From: Semisulcospira habei
Lineage: Eukaryota; Mollusca; Gastropoda; Semisulcospiridae
Direction of reading: 5' to 3'
Assembly (NCBI GenBank): GCA_036245525.1
Contig: BTPG01000002.1
Location: 162,041,376-162,105,375, forward strand
Length of the DNA stretch: 64,000 nucleotides
How positions within the stretch are numbered: the stretch's first letter is position 1; every line of letters begins with the position of its first letter. The notes under the pieces were generated by a model that was not told where the DNA came from, did no database searches, and was given only the letters and a program-made list of their open reading frames with translations. Of this stretch, positions 21,896 to 34,530 are shown piece after piece. The translations under genes were made by a program, and so were the position numbers.

Positions 21896-23742
21896 ATGGC
21901 TCTCCACAACCAAATGAATTAAGACTGGGCGTAGGGCTCGTTTGTGTTGCTGTGTACGAGGATTTTTGTGAACTGCACAATCGCTCCCACACATCCAATA
22001 AAAGATGTGTTTCTGTGAGACAGACATGGGACTTTTCCAAATTTTTTCAGAAATCCAATTTTTTCCCCTGCATTTGGGTTATTTTTGAGATCAGTGTAAA
22101 TTCGTTGAGAAAATATTTTGCATTATGTTTACATGTTGAATTCACGCCGCCGTGGTCGTTTCACTTGTTTTGATTGAAGTTCCCCAACATGAAAATATAC
22201 TGGTTGCGAGTCCTGGACTTTTTGCTTTCCTAGGATTTGATCTCAACCTGCTCTCATCCCTGGACACAGTCACGCAAAGTAAATGAAACCAAGAGCTGTA
22301 CCAACTATTCGCATCTAGAGACTCGGCATGTACAGGTCACATCAGGATCAACAACAAGCTCGAGGCAGTGCATGACTTGTTTTGTGCCTACATACTAACC
22401 GGTTGCAAGCATAAAGCTGAGATTTAGTCTTCTTGTTATGTCCCCCCAAGTGTTTTAAAAAAACTTGTAGGACCCAAAGCTAGTGTCTTGAGCTTGCCAA
22501 GTATGCACAGTATGAACTCTTGTCAGCCCAGGGCCTCGCACATCAACTGTAAAGTCCACTCCAGTGCACACAGTGAGCAGAGTATGAGATACACTGAAGT
22601 TGCAAGGAACTCCTGTCGGCTTTACCTAGGTGTATGCATAAATCCAGTTGCGGACAATTCTTACAAATAACCAGTCATATCATCTGAGAGCCACACTCCT
22701 TGCATCTGTATTCTCTAATAGCAGTTGTCAAGGCTATTGCACCCCAAGCAATGGCATGCCCTAAAATGTACACAGGTCTTGTGGTCTAGAATTCATGTGA
22801 CCAGTGGAAATACTTAGGCTGTCACGATGTGCAGGTTTAGGGACTGACCACTTAAACACGCAATTATTTTTTAAACATGGTGCAGATTTGGTAATAGAAC
22901 TGTTTTAAAGATCAGTTTGAAATAAGTAGAAAAGTGCCCAAGTAATATTTTGTCGTGAAGTCATTTGTGACCCTCTCTCACGAAACCAGTCTTAAGGTTG
23001 TATACTATACCTACATTTTTAATTGAAAACTGCCCTTTATAGGGTTTTTTGAGAGCCTTGTTGAGTCTGGAGGCTATTGCCACCCTGACAGACCCATGGT
23101 CCCGGGCATATTTGTAAGTTAGAGCCGTTTTTGTGAGGTACCCCACGAGGAAAAACACGCAAAATAGCCGATTTCAGAACACAATAAAAAATTTATCGAA
23201 TAGTGTGTTAAAATGATAAAGAAACATTTCGGTCACTTCATAAAGTATGTTAGTATTTTCTCGTAAAAAAAGTGTGTTCTGATAATTGGAATTCTAAGTG
23301 AAATCTAGAAAAGTGTATGTTGTAAATTTGCAAATTGCCCGGATGTTATCAATAACATTACAAGTGTTTGCAATGTTGGGCAATTGCTCAGGCCCTTTTA
23401 ATTCGATAAAGTCGTACTTTAGATCATATCACGCACATTACTTATGAAGAAATAAGGGGGTTCCGTGCAAAATTTGGCACTTTGGGGCGTTTGCGAGTGC
23501 ATATTCAAAAAGGGATACAAGCGACGTCCGACTTCCGGGAGATCATATCTCCGCCGTAGCCGGTCCCAAGCCCGCATGAGAAAGGAGTAGAGAAATAAAT
23601 ACGCCAAACCTACAAAGAAAACCTACGCCCGAACTGTTGCAAACTACGCCCAAACTGCTAGTCCTAGATCACTATTAGTGACAGTGAGACAGTAAACTGG
23701 AACAAACAACATCGGCAGAAACGGGATGAGAAAGTTTCTCTA
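21896..23742. other. Non-coding stretch, includes one dispersed repeat arm
   Basis: No gene is recognised. A segment from about 22,966 begins GTGACCCTCTCTCACGAAA, whose complement (with small changes) appears at about 35,957-35,978, suggesting ends of one dispersed element. The rest shows no structure that I can name. Confidence 0.35.
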
Positions 23743-26227
23743 TAAGTAATTAAATGCACTACGAAGAGGTGATGGGGAGACAGGGACTAGGCTCGGAGAT
23801 GAGTGAGAACGGGGAGAGGTTTGTAGACTTTTGTGCTCTAAACCGACGTCATTGGAGGCAGCATCTTCCCACGCAGAAGAATACACAAAGCAACTTGGGT
23901 CTCACCTGACCATACAACAGAGAACCAAATAGACCATATCTGCATTAGCAAGAAATTTAGAAGATCCCTTCAAGATGTTCGAGTGAGAAGGGGAGCAGAT
24001 GTCGCCTCCGACCACCATCTGCTTACCTTAAGAATGAAGCTCAAGCTAAAGAAAAGCCGCACAGAGACAACAAGAAGACGGCACTATAATGTAGGCCTCC
24101 TGAGAGAAACTGGAGTTAGAGAAGAGTTCAAACTGGTGCTGTCCAACCGGTTTCAAGCGCTACAGGAGCTATTAAATGAAGAGGAGGCAGTCGCCACAGA
24201 GCAGCAGTGGAAGGCAGTTAGAGAGGCGCTGAACTCAACCTGCAAAGACACTGTAGGGTTCAGGAAACACCATCACAAGGACTGGCTGTCGGCACAGACC
24301 TTGAAGAAGATAGAAGTGAGGAAGCAGAAGAAAGCAGTTGTCAACAACAGTCGCATGAGAGCAGCCAAAGTAAGGGCACAGGGGGAATACTCGGAAGCCA
24401 ACCGCGAGGTGAAGAGTAGTATCAGGGCAGACAAGAGGGCCTACACAGACAGCCTGGCAGAAAAGGCAGCAGGCAGCGGCAACATGAAACAGCTCTACGA
24501 CATTACCAGAAGATTTGTCAGGCAAGTATGGCCATACAGAAAGACCAGTAAAAGACCAAGAAGGCAAGCCTATTGCAGACAGAGCAGACCAACTCGACAG
24601 ATGGGCCGAGTATTTTAAAGAGTTACTGAACAGACCTAGCCCACCCGACCCCCCAGACATCCAGCCGGCAGAGACCGACCTACCCATCAGCTGTGACAGA
24701 CCCAGCCGGGAAGAGATCAGAAGAGCAGTGGCATTCTTGAAGAACGGCAAAGCAGCAGGCCCAGATGGCATCCCAGCGGAGTCTCTGAAAGCAGACCTAG
24801 AGATAACAGTGCAGATGCTGTACCCACTGTTTGGAAAGATCTGGGAAGAGGAGGTGATGCCGGCTGACTGGAAGGAGGGGTACCTAATCAAGCTTCCCAA
24901 GAAAGGCGACCTCAGCAAGTGTTCCAACTACAGAGGAATCACCTTGCTGTCAGTACCAGGAAAGGTCTTCAACAGGATCATCCTGGAGAGAATGAAGAGC
25001 TCCATTGACCCCCAGCTGAGAGACCAGCAAGCAGGATTCAGGAAGAACCGATCATGTACAGACCAGATCGCCACTCTCCGCATCATCGTGGAACAGTCTG
25101 GAGTGGAGCTCCCCGCTGTACGTCAACTTTGTGGATTATGAGAAAGCATTTGACAGTGTGGACCGAGAGACTCTGTGGAAACTCCTACGACACTACGGTG
25201 TACCCACAAAGCTCGTCTGCCTGATCAAGAGCAGCTACGATGGCATGACATGTCGCGTGATCCACGAAGGGCAGTTCACCAGGGAGCTCCAGGTCAGAAC
25301 CGGTGTCAGGCAGGGGTGTCTGCTGTCTCCGTTCCTCTTCCTACTGGCCATAGACTGGGTCATGAAGATGACCACAGAGCACAGAGAAAGTGGAATACAG
25401 TGGACACAGCTTGACGACCTCGATTTTGCAGACGACTTGGCATTACTGTCCCACACTCGTCAACAAATGCAGGACAAGACCACGAGGCTTGCTGACATCT
25501 CGTCCCAAGTGGGCCTCTCCATTCACAAACAGAAAACAAAGACAATGAGGCTGAACGCAACCAGGGAAGAACCAGTCTTGCTTGCTGGCACCCCGTTGGA
25601 GGAGGTGGAGTCCTTCACCTATCTCGGGAGCATCATAGACAAAAAAGGCGGCACTGATGCAGATGTCAGAGCACGAATCGGTAAAGCCAGAGCAGCCTTT
25701 CTCCAGTTGAAAAAAGTGTGGAGCTGCAGAGAGCTGTCGCAACACACCAAAGTCCAGATTTTCAACTCCAATGTAAAACAGTTCTCTTATATGGAGCAGA
25801 GACTTGGAGATTGACAAAAAACACAGTCAACAGAGTACAGACCTTCATGAACAGTTGCCTTAGAAGAATTTTGAAAATCCACTGGCCAGAGAAGATCAGC
25901 AACATCAGACTCTGGGAGAGAACAGAACAGATAACAGCAGAGAATGAAATTGGGCGAAGAAGATGGGGATGGATCGGTCACAGTCTGAGAAAGCCAGCTT
26001 CCGGTATCACTAGGCAGGCATTGTCATGGAACCCCCAGGGAAAGAGGAAAAGAGGTGGGCCGAGAAACTCCTGGCGTCGAGACCTCCAAGCAGACATCAA
26101 GAGACTGGGAACCACTTTGAGTAGAATCGAAGGAGAAGCACAGGACAGGAGTTGCTGGAGGTCTCTCGTCGACGGCCTATACCCGGGTAGGGGTAACAGG
26201 CGTAAGTAAGTAAGTAATTAAATGCAC
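23743..26227 (+). mobile_element. 5'-truncated RTE copy with target duplication
   Basis: Begins inside the endonuclease domain (TACGAAGAGGTGATGGGG, matching 29,409 of the full-length copy) and runs through reverse transcriptase (FADDLALL near 25,425) to the GTAA-repeat tail. The flanking sequence TAAGTAATTAAATGCAC occurs at 23,743-23,759 and 26,211-26,227, so the insert is about 23,760-26,210. Compared with the full-length copy it has indels of +1 at about 24,513, -2 at about 25,097 and -1 at about 25,776, which split the ORF. Part of the duplication is itself GTAA-like and overlaps the tail. It is dead, but its C-terminal coding end is intact where the full-length copy is frameshifted. Confidence 0.9.
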
Positions 26228-26235
26228 CTATTCTT

Positions 26236-26368
26236 CTTTAGTAATTGAGTTAGCGCAGTGGTAACATGCTTTTTCGCCACGCAGGTAACCTGGGTTCGAT
26301 CCCCATAGATGGATTTTTTTTCCTGCTCAAAATTTGAAACCCATACAGTTTCTACTTCGCTAAATGAA
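26236..26368 (+). mobile_element. tRNA-derived SINE head (non-functional tRNA)
   Basis: TAGCGCAGTGGTAACATGC resembles an RNA polymerase III A box and GGGTTCGATCCCC a B box, spaced as in a tRNA, followed by a T run that could terminate polymerase III. The acceptor arms do not pair (the bases before the A box do not complement those after the T arm) and no good anticodon stem forms, so this is a SINE or tRNA relic, not a tRNA gene. It ends in the AC/AT microsatellite. Confidence 0.6.
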
Positions 26369-27138
<770 letters not shown>

Positions 27139-27306
27139 ATACAAAACGTTAAACGTTTAGGTCTTAACATCTTTTGTCCATAAAAGGCGATTTCAAAATG
27201 GGTCACAGAAATAGGGTCTGAACAAATTTTGACCCCAGCTGGATTCGAACCCAGGACCTTTGGGAGGAGAGTCAAACACACTACCACCGAGCCACCCAGC
27301 TCCCCC
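27139..27306 (-). mobile_element. tRNA-derived SINE, minus strand
   Basis: Read on the minus strand from 27,306: GAGCTGGGTGGCTCGGTGGT (A-box-like), then GGGTTCGAATCC (B box) near 27,245, then an unrelated body continuing to about 27,139. The first bases can pair with CCAGCT just after the B box, giving a partial tRNA-like acceptor. Both boxes match polymerase III promoter consensus well. The body after the tRNA-like part is typical of a SINE. Confidence 0.7.
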
Positions 27307-27529
27307 TCAAAATACAGCTTTACTGCGGAACAACATATTTCAACTACATTATACACATTTACATTGACAAAGGGCTGACTTTATACAAGCTAGTTGGGAG
27401 AAAAGTGGAGCTGATGTAATTTTTAGTTGTGTGCATGCCAACTGAGACTGACATCGGCAACCACTTGCTCATGAGGTATTTATTTGGGAGCCAACTGCAC
27501 AGTATAAAAGAAACATTTATTTGTCAAAA

Positions 27530-27775
27530 GCTATTTTTCACCTATTTCCTGTTCCCCTGTGACCTTGACCTTTGCATAGTCTCCAAGAAATTGCCATTGT
27601 TAAAGTTTACCACAGACGACGGTGGACAGATGACTAGCTTCACCTATTTCCTGTTCCCCTGTGACCTTGACCTTTGCATAGTCTCCAAGAAATTGCCAAT
27701 GTTAAAGTTTACCACAGACGACGGTGGACAGATGACCACTGGGCCAAAACATAGACACACACACTTTTGCTTCGC
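27530..27775 (-). repeat. Repeat R copy with a 102-bp local tandem duplication
   Basis: On the minus strand this is the TAAACTTTAACATTGGC and GGTCAAGGTCACAGGGG part of repeat R. A unit of about 100 bp is present twice in tandem (TGACCTTGA at 27,560-27,568 and 27,662-27,670) with only one or two differences, so the duplication is recent. Confidence 0.85.
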
Positions 27776-28573
27776 ACATACGCGCGACATCGAGCTATGT
27801 GACAGGGTGCTAAAAGCAACAGCAGCCCAAAATATATTGCTTAGTCGAGTGATTCAGAGGCGATTTTGGCGAGTGGGTCGGGCCTTTACTGCAGTGATGG
27901 GGGCGTGGTTTTTACTGCACTACAAATTAAAACATGCATGTGTCAAATCACTTTGTCATGTTGTTATATGAAAACACACAAAGCACACCCCCATCGCTGT
28001 ACAATAGCCCCTGAACCGCTCGACTGCACTTTACAATTTTTGGCCTTGCTGCTTCTATGTCAGGTTTATGGAAACGCTCCCTCTTTATTTCTATGTTTCT
28101 CGAGTTTTTTCGCTGTCACTTTGTTGTCACTGCCCCACTGCTGTTGTGTCTGTTGTTGAATAGGCAGGCCTAAAGCCTGCTTGCCCATCTCCTAATATAT
28201 GGCTATGCATCAGCGCAGGCAGTAAGGCACAGGCTTTTGCTGCATTGCGAAGGATGTGACTGTCCAAAACCTTGGCATTGTGGCCAGCCTGGTGGATGGA
28301 CAGCAAAATAACAGGACATCTGCCCACCTACACAGGACAATCAGTTCACTTCCTTTGCCTTCCGTCGGTTGGCCATACCGGAGAGACGTACCCGCTGAAC
28401 TCTTCTTCAATGCGGATATTGCAACCTGCAAAAGATAATTTAGAATCAAAAATAGTTTTGAAATGCACATCATGTGTGCATATATGTGTTTGTAAGTATT
28501 TTTTTTACAAAGTACAAACATGCATAATATGACAGTAGTCAGAGCAAGAACAAGAAAGACAATGAATGTCCTT
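27776..28573. other. Non-coding stretch
   Basis: No gene, RNA or named repeat is recognised between the R copy and the RTE target duplication. Confidence 0.35.
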
Positions 28574-28586
28574 ATGGTTCACATGT

Positions 28587-28865
28587 CCTCGCGCTGGGAC
28601 CATATGGCGTTGAGGCGCGTCCCCTGGGTGGTGGATAGGGGGTCCCTCGTGAGAGGGGTGCACCGAATGAAATAAAGTGCCGTGAACCAACATGGTCTAA
28701 GGGAAGGTGACCCCGACAGAAAACCCCTGGTCCTCCTAGTACGGGGGTTGGGCGTGGGGGTAGCTTCCCCACCCTGCAAAAAAGGAAATAGCTACAAAAA
28801 CGCCGACGAAAATACTAACAGTAATTCCTTTCCTGGAGGAGGAAGGTTCTTCTACCAGAAGACTT
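28587..28865 (+). promoter_or_regulatory. Structured RTE 5' leader
   Basis: Conserved in three copies. It contains a perfect hairpin CCCTC-GTGA-GAGGG (GNRA loop) at about 28,646-28,659, a second hairpin GCACC...GGTGC just after, CGCGC/GCGCG complementarity between the first bases and about 28,615, and GGGACC/GGTCCC complementarity that crosses it. In the minus-strand copy the first hairpin keeps its stem while the loop changes to GCGA, which supports selection on the structure. It probably contains the internal promoter. Confidence 0.5.
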
Positions 28866-31865
28866 ATGACGTCCTGGGGTGAAAGCCGGAAGTCTTCGGA
28901 AGCCACAGGACCGAGCCGCCTCTCTCTATCCAGGGATACAACCATGGGCACATGGAACGTCAAGACCATGTACCAGAGCGGCAAGGCCACCCAGATAGCA
29001 GCGGGAATGCAAAAGTACAACCTTTCCCTGCTAGGTATCAGTGAAGCCAGATGGACGCAGTCTGGCCAGAAAAGGCTGTTAAGTGGGGAGATGATTTTGT
29101 ATTCAGGTCATGAAGAGGAGAATGCCCCCCATACAGAAGGTGTAGCATTCATGCTGTCACCAGTGGCACAGAGAGCGCTGATGGGCTGGGAACCTCTTGG
29201 GCCAAGAATTATCACAGCAGCCTTTAGAACCAAGAAAAAGATCAAGCTGAACGTCATCCAGTGTTATGCGCCCACTAATGACAGTGACGAGGAAGAGAAA
29301 CAAGAGTTCTACGACCGACTCCAGAGTGCCTTGGACAAATGTGCGGAGCGAGACATCACCATCGTCATGGGCGATTTTAATGCCAAAATAGGGGAGGACA
29401 ACACCGGATACGAAGAGGTGATGGGGAGACAGGTACTAGGCTCGGAGATGAGTGAGAACGGTGAGAGGTTTGTAGACTTTTGTGCTCTAAACCGACTTGT
29501 CATTGGAGGCAGCATCTTCCCACACAGAAGAATACACAAAGCAACTTGGGTCTCACCTGACCATACAACAGAGAACCAAATAGACCATATCTGCATTAGC
29601 AAGAAATTTAGAAGATCCCTTCAAGATGTTCGAGTGAGAAGGGGAGCAGATGTCGCCTCCGACCACCATCTGCTTACCTTAAGAATGAAGCTCAAGCTAA
29701 AGAAAAGCCGCACAGAGACAACAAGAAGACAGCGCTATAATGTAGGCCTCCTGAGAGAAACTGGAGTTAGAGAAGAGTTCAAACTGGTGCTGTCCAACCA
29801 GTTTCAAGCGCTACAGGAGCTAGTAAATGAAGAGGAGGCAGTCACCACAGAGCAGCAGTGGAAGGCAGTTAGAGAGGCGCTGAACTCAACCTGCAAAGAC
29901 ACTGTAGGGTTCAGGAAACACCATCACAAGGACTGGCTGTCGGCACAGACCTTGAAGAAGATAGAAGTGAGGAAGCAGAAGAAAGCAGTTGTCAACAACA
30001 GTCGCACGAGAGCAGCCAAAGTAAGGGTACAGGGGGAATACTCGGAAGCCAACCGCGAGGTGAAGAGGAGTATCAGGGCAGACAAGAGGGCCTACACAGA
30101 CAGCCTGGCAGCAGAGGCAGAAAAGGCAGCAGGCAGCGGCAACATGAAACAGCTCTACGACATTACCAGAAGATTGTCAGGCAAGTATGGCCATACAGAA
30201 AGACCAGTAAAAGACAAAGAAGGCAAGCCTATTGCAGACAGAGCAGACCAACTCGACAGATGGGCCGAGTATTTTGAAGAGTTACTGAACAGACCTAGCC
30301 CACCCGACCCCCCAGACATCCAGCCGGCAGAGACCGACCTACCCATCAGCCGTGACAGACCCAGTCGGGAAGAGATCAGAAGAGCAGTGGCATTTTTGAA
30401 GAACGGCAAAGCAGCAGGCCCAGATGGCATCCCAGCGGAGTCTCTGAAAGCAGACCTAGAGACAACAGTGGAGATGCTGTACCCACTGTTTGGAAAGATC
30501 TGGGAAGAGGAGGTGATGCCGGCTGACTGGAAGGAGGGGTACCTAATCAAGCTTCCCAAGAAAGGCGACCTCAGCAAGTGTTCCAACTACAGAGGAATCA
30601 CCTTGCTGTCAGTACCAGGAAAGGTCTTCAACAGGATCATCCTGGAGAGAATGAAGAGCTCCGTTGACCCCCAGCTGAGAGACCAGCAAGCAGGATTCAG
30701 GAAGAACCAATCATGTACAGACCAGATCGCCACTCTCCGCATCATCGTGGAACAGTCTCTGGAGTGGAGCTCCCCGCTGTACGTCAACTTTGTGGATTAT
30801 GAGAAAACATTTGACAGTGTGGACCGAGAGACTCTGTGGAAACTCCTACGACACTACGGTGTACCCACAAAACTCGTCTGCCTGATCAAGAGCAGCTACG
30901 ATGGCATGACATGCCGCGTGATCCATGAAGGGCAGTTCACCAGAGAGCTCCAGGTCAGAACTGGTGTCAGGCAGGGGTGTCTGCTGTCTCCGTTCCTCTT
31001 CCTACTGGCCATAGACTGGGTCATGAAGATGACCACAGAGCACGGACGAAGTGGAATACAGTGGACACTGTGGACACAGCTTGACGACCTCGATTTTGCA
31101 GACGACTTGGCATTACTGTCCCACACTCATCAACAAATGCAGGACAAGACCACGAGGCTTGCTGACATCTTGTCCCAAGTGGGCCTCACCATTCACAAAC
31201 AGAAAACAAAGACAATGAGGCTGAACGCAACCAGGGAAGAACCAGTCTTGCTTGCTGGCACCCCGTTGGAGGAGGTGGAGTCCTTCACCTATCTCGGGAG
31301 CATCATAGACAAAAAAGGCGGCACTGATGCAGATGTCAGAGCACGAATCGGTAAAGCCAGAGCAGCCTTTCTCCAGTTGAAAAAAGTGTGGAGCTCCAGA
31401 GAGCTGTCACAACACACCAAAGTCCAGATTTTCAACTCCAATGTAAAAGCAGTTCTCCTATATGGAGCAGAGACTTGGAGATTGACAAAAAACACAGGCA
31501 ACAGAGTACAGACCTTCATGAACAGTTGCCTTAGAAGAATTTTGAAAATCCACTGGCCAGAGAAGATCGGCAACGTCAGACTCTGGGAGAGAACAGAGCA
31601 GATAACAGCAGAGAATGAAATTGGGCGAAGAAGATGGGGATGGATCGGTCACAGTCTGAGAAAGCCAGCTTCCAGTATCACTAGGCAGGCATTGTCATGG
31701 AACCCCCAGGGAAAGAGGTGGGCCGAGAAACTCCTGGCGTCGAGACCTCCAAGCAGACATCAAGAGACTGGAGTAGAATCGAAGGAGAAGCACAGGACAG
31801 GAGTTGCTGGAGGTCTCTCGTCGACGGCCTATACCCGGGTAGGGGTGACAGGCGTAAGTAAGTAA
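28866..31865 (+). CDS. RTE endonuclease/reverse transcriptase ORF, C-terminus frameshifted
   Basis: A 999-codon ORF of an RTE/BovB-like retrotransposon, whose product nicks target DNA and reverse-transcribes its RNA there. Endonuclease: residues about 27-270, with GTWNVKT, GISEARW (Glu), [11 protein letters not shown] and VASDHHLL, so the known catalytic positions are present. Reverse transcriptase: about 500-800, with [10 protein letters not shown], the fingers block [23 protein letters not shown] and FADDLALL at about 742. The first ATG (28,866) may be inferior to the one just before GTWNV (28,944). At the 3' end this copy lacks 8 bp (near 31,712) and 11 bp (near 31,772) relative to the copy at 26.0 kb, so the last 50 residues or so are out of frame and the usual W-rich terminus ([12 protein letters not shown]) is lost. 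Confidence 0.92.
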   Translation: MTSWGESRKSSEATGPSRLSLSRDTTMGTWNVKTMYQSGKATQIAAGMQKYNLSLLGISEARWTQSGQKRLLSGEMILYSGHEEENAPHTEGVAFMLSPVAQRALMGWEPLGPRIITAAFRTKKKIKLNVIQCYAPTNDSDEEEKQEFYDRLQSALDKCAERDITIVMGDFNAKIGEDNTGYEEVMGRQVLGSEMSENGERFVDFCALNRLVIGGSIFPHRRIHKATWVSPDHTTENQIDHICISKKFRRSLQDVRVRRGADVASDHHLLTLRMKLKLKKSRTETTRRQRYNVGLLRETGVREEFKLVLSNQFQALQELVNEEEAVTTEQQWKAVREALNSTCKDTVGFRKHHHKDWLSAQTLKKIEVRKQKKAVVNNSRTRAAKVRVQGEYSEANREVKRSIRADKRAYTDSLAAEAEKAAGSGNMKQLYDITRRLSGKYGHTERPVKDKEGKPIADRADQLDRWAEYFEELLNRPSPPDPPDIQPAETDLPISRDRPSREEIRRAVAFLKNGKAAGPDGIPAESLKADLETTVEMLYPLFGKIWEEEVMPADWKEGYLIKLPKKGDLSKCSNYRGITLLSVPGKVFNRIILERMKSSVDPQLRDQQAGFRKNQSCTDQIATLRIIVEQSLEWSSPLYVNFVDYEKTFDSVDRETLWKLLRHYGVPTKLVCLIKSSYDGMTCRVIHEGQFTRELQVRTGVRQGCLLSPFLFLLAIDWVMKMTTEHGRSGIQWTLWTQLDDLDFADDLALLSHTHQQMQDKTTRLADILSQVGLTIHKQKTKTMRLNATREEPVLLAGTPLEEVESFTYLGSIIDKKGGTDADVRARIGKARAAFLQLKKVWSSRELSQHTKVQIFNSNVKAVLLYGAETWRLTKNTGNRVQTFMNSCLRRILKIHWPEKIGNVRLWERTEQITAENEIGRRRWGWIGHSLRKPASSITRQALSWNPQGKRWAEKLLASRPPSRHQETGVESKEKHRTGVAGGLSSTAYTRVGVTGVSK

Positions 31866-31889
31866 GTAATGGTTCACATGTATGACCAA

Positions 31890-32690
31890 TGCACATAATT
31901 CGTCCAACCTTTGTGACCTTGAATTCTCCAACTGGTCTCTGAAAATGTCTAAACATAAGTATAGGGCTGGATTTTGTACCTGAGTTTTCTCAATATGCCT
32001 CCATTTTTCACAAATTTGTCAACTGAACCCTCTGTGACCCTTGACCTCTGTGAGGGCTGATAAAATTATTATGCACAGAAAGGTGTTATCATCATGCCAA
32101 ATTTTATTGAAAAGTTTGCAAAAACTTTGATAAAAACTACAATTCTACCAAAAACTAACTTTTGTCACAGTCTTGCCAACCTTTAGCTTATGAGGGGTCA
32201 TCCAAATTAAGGCCTTATCCTGGGTATCTCCATACCAAGTTGGAAGTAGAAAATAATACTTGAGTAAAGAGAGTTTTTGTCCAAATATGGCTATTTTTTA
32301 CCCCTTTCTGGACTCCCAATGACCCGTGACCTTTGAGAGAGGACCAGTAAATTTGTACACATTCTTACCATCAGGCATCTTCGTACCACATCTGGGTTTG
32401 AAGTTGAAAGTAATATATGAGGAGAAACAATTTGTGTCAAAATCTGGTCATTTTTAACACCTTTCTGGATCTTCCCTGTGACCATGACCTTTGAAAGGTC
32501 ACAGAAATTTGTATGTTTAGAAAGATTTTACCACAAAGTACCCGTGTGCCAAGTTTGAAGTCTGAGGCTTGAATAGTCTCAGAGGAAATGCCAATGTTAA
32601 AGTTGCCCACAGATATCAGACAGTCGACGGATGACCCATTACAAACACTTACTTTTGCTATCACACATGAGCCAAAAATGAGACGCCATT
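31890..32690 (-). repeat. Dispersed repeat R, minus orientation
   Basis: Successive units read on the minus strand contain AAAGGTCAAGG/TGG, GTACTTTGTGGTAAAA and TTTAACATTGGCATTT in the same order as at 9.3 and 47.2 kb. TGACCTTGA is at 31,914-31,922. The 28.6-31.9 kb RTE inserted at the edge of this block. Confidence 0.7.
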
Positions 32691-32799
32691 GAGCTTGAAA
32701 TGACCACAATGGGTGTATACATATCTAGAACCGGCATCAAAGTGTAACTTGCAGAAAATGTTTAAAACAGGACACAACGCATTAACATTGCTGTTTAGC

Positions 32800-34530
32800 A
32801 ACAGCACACACTGGACCAAAAGGGTAGTATTCAGTGTTTTCTAGTCCTTCTGTGTGCACTAAATGCTTATTAAAGAAAATGACAGTATTTGCAGACTTTA
32901 CCAAGCCTCCCAAATCAAATGCAATTGGTGCCACTTGTTGACAGCAAGTGATTTTAGCATTCGATGTTGTAGAGAATGCTGGTACAGGTACTACACCATC
33001 TTCAAAATAAAAGAAAGCATTACAGTATGATGTGTTTATTCACACCAATTGTGTTTTGTTCTGAACCTGATTCTATTCACAAATCAACCGGCATGATTTA
33101 CCTTGAGTCCAGGAGAATGTCGCCTTCTCTCACTTTTGTTGATCCACTGGAACTGGCATTGCTTGCTTTCAGTTGATTGATTGATTGTACATTGCTTAAC
33201 GTCCAGACAGCAACAAGGCTTTCTCAGGACGTGCCTGCACTGCTTGTGAAAAAAAAACTAAACAGAAAATTGAATGTATGTCGCCAGCCGGTCAAATACA
33301 TTAAATAAACCTACAACATGGGGCATATATAAAGCTAAGACCATTTAGCAACACACATCCAATATCAAGAGCTACAGGCAGTGCAGACAGTAGGGAGAGT
33401 TTTAAAAAGGCAAATACAGATGAATGGACCTCGGGTAGACAGAAACACATGCCCCAGAATAGAGAGAAAAACTCACCCTGTGGGGCTGACCAGGGTGACC
33501 CTGAGAACTAAAAAGTACCTAACCCCACCCAAGTCCCCCAGGCCAGACCCGGGTGGGGGCAAACTAATGTGAAATAACCTGTAAACACCACAAACAACAA
33601 TGGTGAAGCCTGGATCGCTCGTGCGCATTTAAAACTGATCATTTACATAATCTGAACTGTGTGACCTTTCCATAAGGTGACTGAAATTTAAGTGCCATGA
33701 GTCTCAGCATAAGTAAAGGGGTGGTTTTTGTACTAGTTGTGAATAGTATTGGAGAAAAAACAACATCTTTTGTCAAAATATGGCTATTTTTTTTTACCTC
33801 TTTCCTGATTTCTCATGACCCTTGGCCTTAACTCGAACTGGTATGCTAAGAAAGGTCTTGGTACAAATTATCCTTGGGCCACGTTTGAAGACTGTGGTTT
33901 GAATAGTCGCCGAGAAAATGCCAACATTAAATTTTACCATGGACAACCAATGGCCCAGAACATAGCCTCACACTTGCTTCACACATGAGCCCATGACAGA
34001 AAGCATTACAGTATGATGTGTTCATTCACAATCACACCATAGTTGTGTTTTGTTCTGCACCTGATTCTAGTCACAGATCTACCGGTATGATCTACCTTGA
34101 GTCCAGGAGAATAAGTGTCGCCTTCTCTCACTGCACTTGAGCTGTGACCTTGGTGTAGGCATCATACTTATGCGCTTGTTTGCAAGTATGTCCCCTGGGT
34201 GAGTGTACTGAGACTCCACAGCGAGAGGTCAACAGCAGTATTGGCCTGAAATTAAATACATGATTATTACTGTGTTGTTCGGCAGCATGACAATTTCACT
34301 TTGCGTGAACTAAATGCAGGAGCAGATTATTACTTTCAAAATAAATGCGACATAAACTGTGTACACTGCAAAGAACAAACAACAATGGCAAAGTCTGTAC
34401 GCTCATGTGCATAACTGATTCACATATAAACTGTGTGACCTTTCCAAAACTGAGGTAGCTGAAATAAGTGTCACACGTCTCAACATAAAGGCTTGCTTTT
34501 GTACTAGTTAGTGAAATTTGTATTTATCTA
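32800..34530. repeat. Local segmental duplication (two copies about 0.8-1 kb apart)
   Basis: GAAAGCATTACAGTATGATG through CCTTGAGTCCAGGAGAAT occurs at about 33,012-33,133 and again at 33,996-34,130. ACAACAATGG...TGTGACCTTTCC occurs at about 33,596-33,670 and 34,380-34,445. Order and orientation agree, so a segment was duplicated in tandem. The offset falls from about 984 to about 780 bp, consistent with insertion of extra sequence in the first copy (about 33,170-33,570). Confidence 0.8.
33170..33575. repeat. Dispersed repeat starting with GATT repeats
   Basis: Begins TTGATTGATTGATTG, then TGCTTAACGTCC and TCAGGACG, and ends near a GACCCGGGTGGGGGC segment. It interrupts the first unit of the local duplication, so it is probably a SINE-like insertion. 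No internal promoter boxes are convincing. Confidence 0.4.

Larger units (their letters stand above)
28574..31881 (+). mobile_element. Full-length RTE retrotransposon with 13-bp target duplications
   Basis: The element spans 28,587-31,868. It starts CCTCGCGCTGGGACC, has a structured leader of about 280 bp, one long ORF, and ends in GTAAGTAAGTA. ATGGTTCACATGT flanks it perfectly at 28,574-28,586 and 31,869-31,881, showing a clean, fairly recent insertion. Copies at 4.5, 23.8 and 37.7 kb belong to the same family, so it has been repeatedly active in this genome. Confidence 0.95.

Noticed and set aside
26236..26310. Possible genuine tRNA gene
   Set aside because: A and B boxes are present but acceptor and anticodon stems do not pair; a SINE or tRNA relic is more likely.
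28587..28660. Firm call of an HDV-like ribozyme
   Set aside because: Crossing helices can be drawn, but the segment that should hold the catalytic cytosine is missing in that fold and one copy breaks a helix; kept only as a question.
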